A stretch of 64,000 nt of DNA from Bradyrhizobium symbiodeficiens. GTDB lineage: Bacteria; Pseudomonadota; Alphaproteobacteria; Rhizobiales; Xanthobacteraceae. Of this stretch, positions 62,871-64,000 are shown in pieces (the first letter of the stretch is position 1; each line of letters opens with the position of its first letter). The stretch lies in the NCBI RefSeq assembly GCF_002266465.3, contig NZ_CP029427.2, positions 6,388,501 through 6,452,500 of the forward strand, read 5' to 3'. The notes under the pieces are model-generated. The model was given only the letters and a program-made list of their open reading frames with translations. It had not been told where the DNA came from and searched no databases. A program made the position numbers and the translations under genes.

Positions 62871-63773
62871 CTAGTTCCTGATATCCATGGCGCTGCGCAG
62901 GCCGTCCGAGAGCAGATTGAAGCAGATCGAGACCGCGAAGATCATGGCGCCCGGCAATGCGGCAACCCACGGATTGACGTAGATCGCGGTGCGGAGCGTG
63001 TTGAGCATCAGGCCCCATTCGGGCTCCGGCGGCTTGGTGCCGAGGCCGAGGAAGGAGAGACCTGCCGCCAGAATCATCGAGACCGAAATGAGACTGGTGG
63101 CGTAGACGAAGATCGAACCCAGCACGTTGCCGAGAATGTGCACACGCATGATGGTGAAGGGTCCGGCGCCCGAAGCCCGCGCGGCCTCGACGAAGTCCAT
63201 GTTGCGCACGCCCGTGGTGACGCTCTCGGCGACGCGGGTGATCTGCGGCACGAACACGACCGTGAGCGACACAATGGAATTGAGGATGCCGGCGCCGAGT
63301 GCGCCGGAGATCGCAATCGCCAGCAGCACCGAGGGAAAGGCATAGAATACGTCGATCGTGCGCATGATCGCGGTGTTGAGCTTGCCGCCGACATAACCGG
63401 CGACGAGACCCAGCGAGGTGCCGATGCAGAACGCAAGGATCACGGGCAGGATGCCGATCACCAGCGACAACCGGCCGCCATAGATCAGGCGCGCCAGCAT
63501 GTCGCGGCCGAGCTCGTCGGTACCGAGCGGGTAGCCTGCCGTGCCGATGTGGCGCAGGCGACGGATCATCGAGCCCTTATAGGGATCTTCCAGGCCGAGC
63601 CATGGCGCGAGGACCGCGGACAGGAAGATCAGCAGCAGCACCAGCGCGCAGGCCATGCTGACCTTGTCACGCCGGATGCGGCGGCCGACAGTCGCCCAAT
63701 AGCCGCGCGCCTTGGTCGCGGGCGCGGCTTGCAGCGCGGCGTCGCTGGTGGCGGACAACGGAAGCTCGCTCAT
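62871..63773 (-). CDS. Oligopeptide-type ABC transporter permease (DppC-like)
   Basis: A 300-residue permease with six helices. The OppC N-terminal domain is followed by YPLGTDELGRDMLARLIYGGR, the DppC signature, and EAARASGAGPFTIMRVHILGN, the EAA coupling loop. The start ATG 63773 begins MSELPLSATS; a long upstream in-frame extension overlaps a repeat and is not used. The partner permease (DppB type) and binding protein should lie beyond the right edge. Confidence 0.93.
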   Translation of the reverse strand: MSELPLSATSDAALQAAPATKARGYWATVGRRIRRDKVSMACALVLLLIFLSAVLAPWLGLEDPYKGSMIRRLRHIGTAGYPLGTDELGRDMLARLIYGGRLSLVIGILPVILAFCIGTSLGLVAGYVGGKLNTAIMRTIDVFYAFPSVLLAIAISGALGAGILNSIVSLTVVFVPQITRVAESVTTGVRNMDFVEAARASGAGPFTIMRVHILGNVLGSIFVYATSLISVSMILAAGLSFLGLGTKPPEPEWGLMLNTLRTAIYVNPWVAALPGAMIFAVSICFNLLSDGLRSAMDIRN

Positions 63774-63828
63774 CGGCAGGCTCCCGGTGAGCAATGGGTC
63801 ACTCGATGCAAGCCAAAGCGGCGGTGCA

Positions 63829-63947
63829 CCTCTCCCGCTTGCGGGAGAGGTCGCGCCGCAGGCGCGGGTGAGGGTTCTCTCCACTCGGGGGGTCTCGCGA
63901 GGAGAGACACCCTCTCCCCAACCCTCCCCCGCAGGCGGGGGAGGGAG
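63829..63947. repeat. Palindromic repeats upstream of the permease gene
   Basis: CCTCTCCCGCTTGCGGGAGAGG and CCTCCCCCGCAGGCGGGGGAGG are two hairpins bracketing a region with GAGAGA/TCTCTC pairing. They lie in the leader before the DppC-like gene, in a region that otherwise shows no coding frame to the window edge. Confidence 0.7.
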
Positions 63948-64000
63948 CGCACTGCCGTCGCGGCTATAGCTGGGCTCGATCTCATCCCGCTAGCCCCGCT

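Noticed and set aside
59226-63773. The amidase operon as a GatCAB system
   Set aside because: GatB is absent and the small protein matches DUF4089/AtzG rather than GatC, and the flanking genes encode an importer.

Overview
The window comes from a high-GC alphaproteobacterial chromosome, most probably a Bradyrhizobium or close relative. The evidence is an MbfA-type ferritin/iron exporter behind a perfect Irr-type ICE palindrome, an initiator tRNA with the alphaproteobacterial A29:U41 anticodon-stem pair, DUF1127 and DUF1488 genes, and many long paired palindromic repeats between genes of the kind common in that genus. No phage, transposase, plasmid or CRISPR signature is seen. It reads as ordinary chromosome rich in catabolic and transport genes.

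Layout. 1-12.8 kb: the 3' end of an enoyl-CoA hydratase; a GST divergent from a WYL-domain regulator across a 29-bp palindrome; a small His/Gly-rich secreted protein; a REC-EAL phosphodiesterase; a MetX-like hydrolase plus membrane desaturase operon; an MBL hydrolase divergent from an MFS exporter; an acyl-CoA synthetase plus MDR reductase operon divergent from a periplasmic binding protein. 13-18 kb: a yhiI-rbbA-yhhJ-like exporter operon with stop/start overlaps. 18-25 kb: OpgC plus DUF2059, a large zinc-ribbon/cyclase/ATPase/TPR protein, an unrecognised 163-aa protein and dusA. 25.6 kb: tRNA-fMet.

26-46 kb is a long catabolic stretch: aldehyde dehydrogenase, GMC oxidoreductase, three SDRs, two related MBL hydrolases, a FAH-family protein, a GST, an epoxide-hydrolase-like enzyme, an amidase, a zinc alcohol dehydrogenase, an AidB-like acyl-CoA dehydrogenase and an enoyl-CoA hydratase. 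mbfA and a GT-C type membrane protein interrupt it. 46-55 kb: GNAT, DUF1127, a GcvA-like LysR regulator, an MHS-type carboxylate symporter, an operon of two amidohydrolases plus a Rieske ferredoxin, a CinA-like amidase, DUF1488 and AMP nucleosidase. 55-58.5 kb: a type I secretion ATPase and adaptor without a visible substrate gene. 59-64 kb: an oligopeptide-type ABC transporter operon in which an amidase and a tiny AtzG-like (DUF4089) subunit sit between the two ATPase genes, nearly every junction being a 4-nt overlap. The operon continues past the right edge.

The most unusual arrangements are the transporter-amidase-AtzG operon, the amidohydrolase pair with a Rieske protein beside a carboxylate symporter, several perfect operator palindromes, and a 35-nt element found in two distant intergenic regions. 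None is demonstrably a wholly new system. They are the places where experiment or comparative search would pay most.
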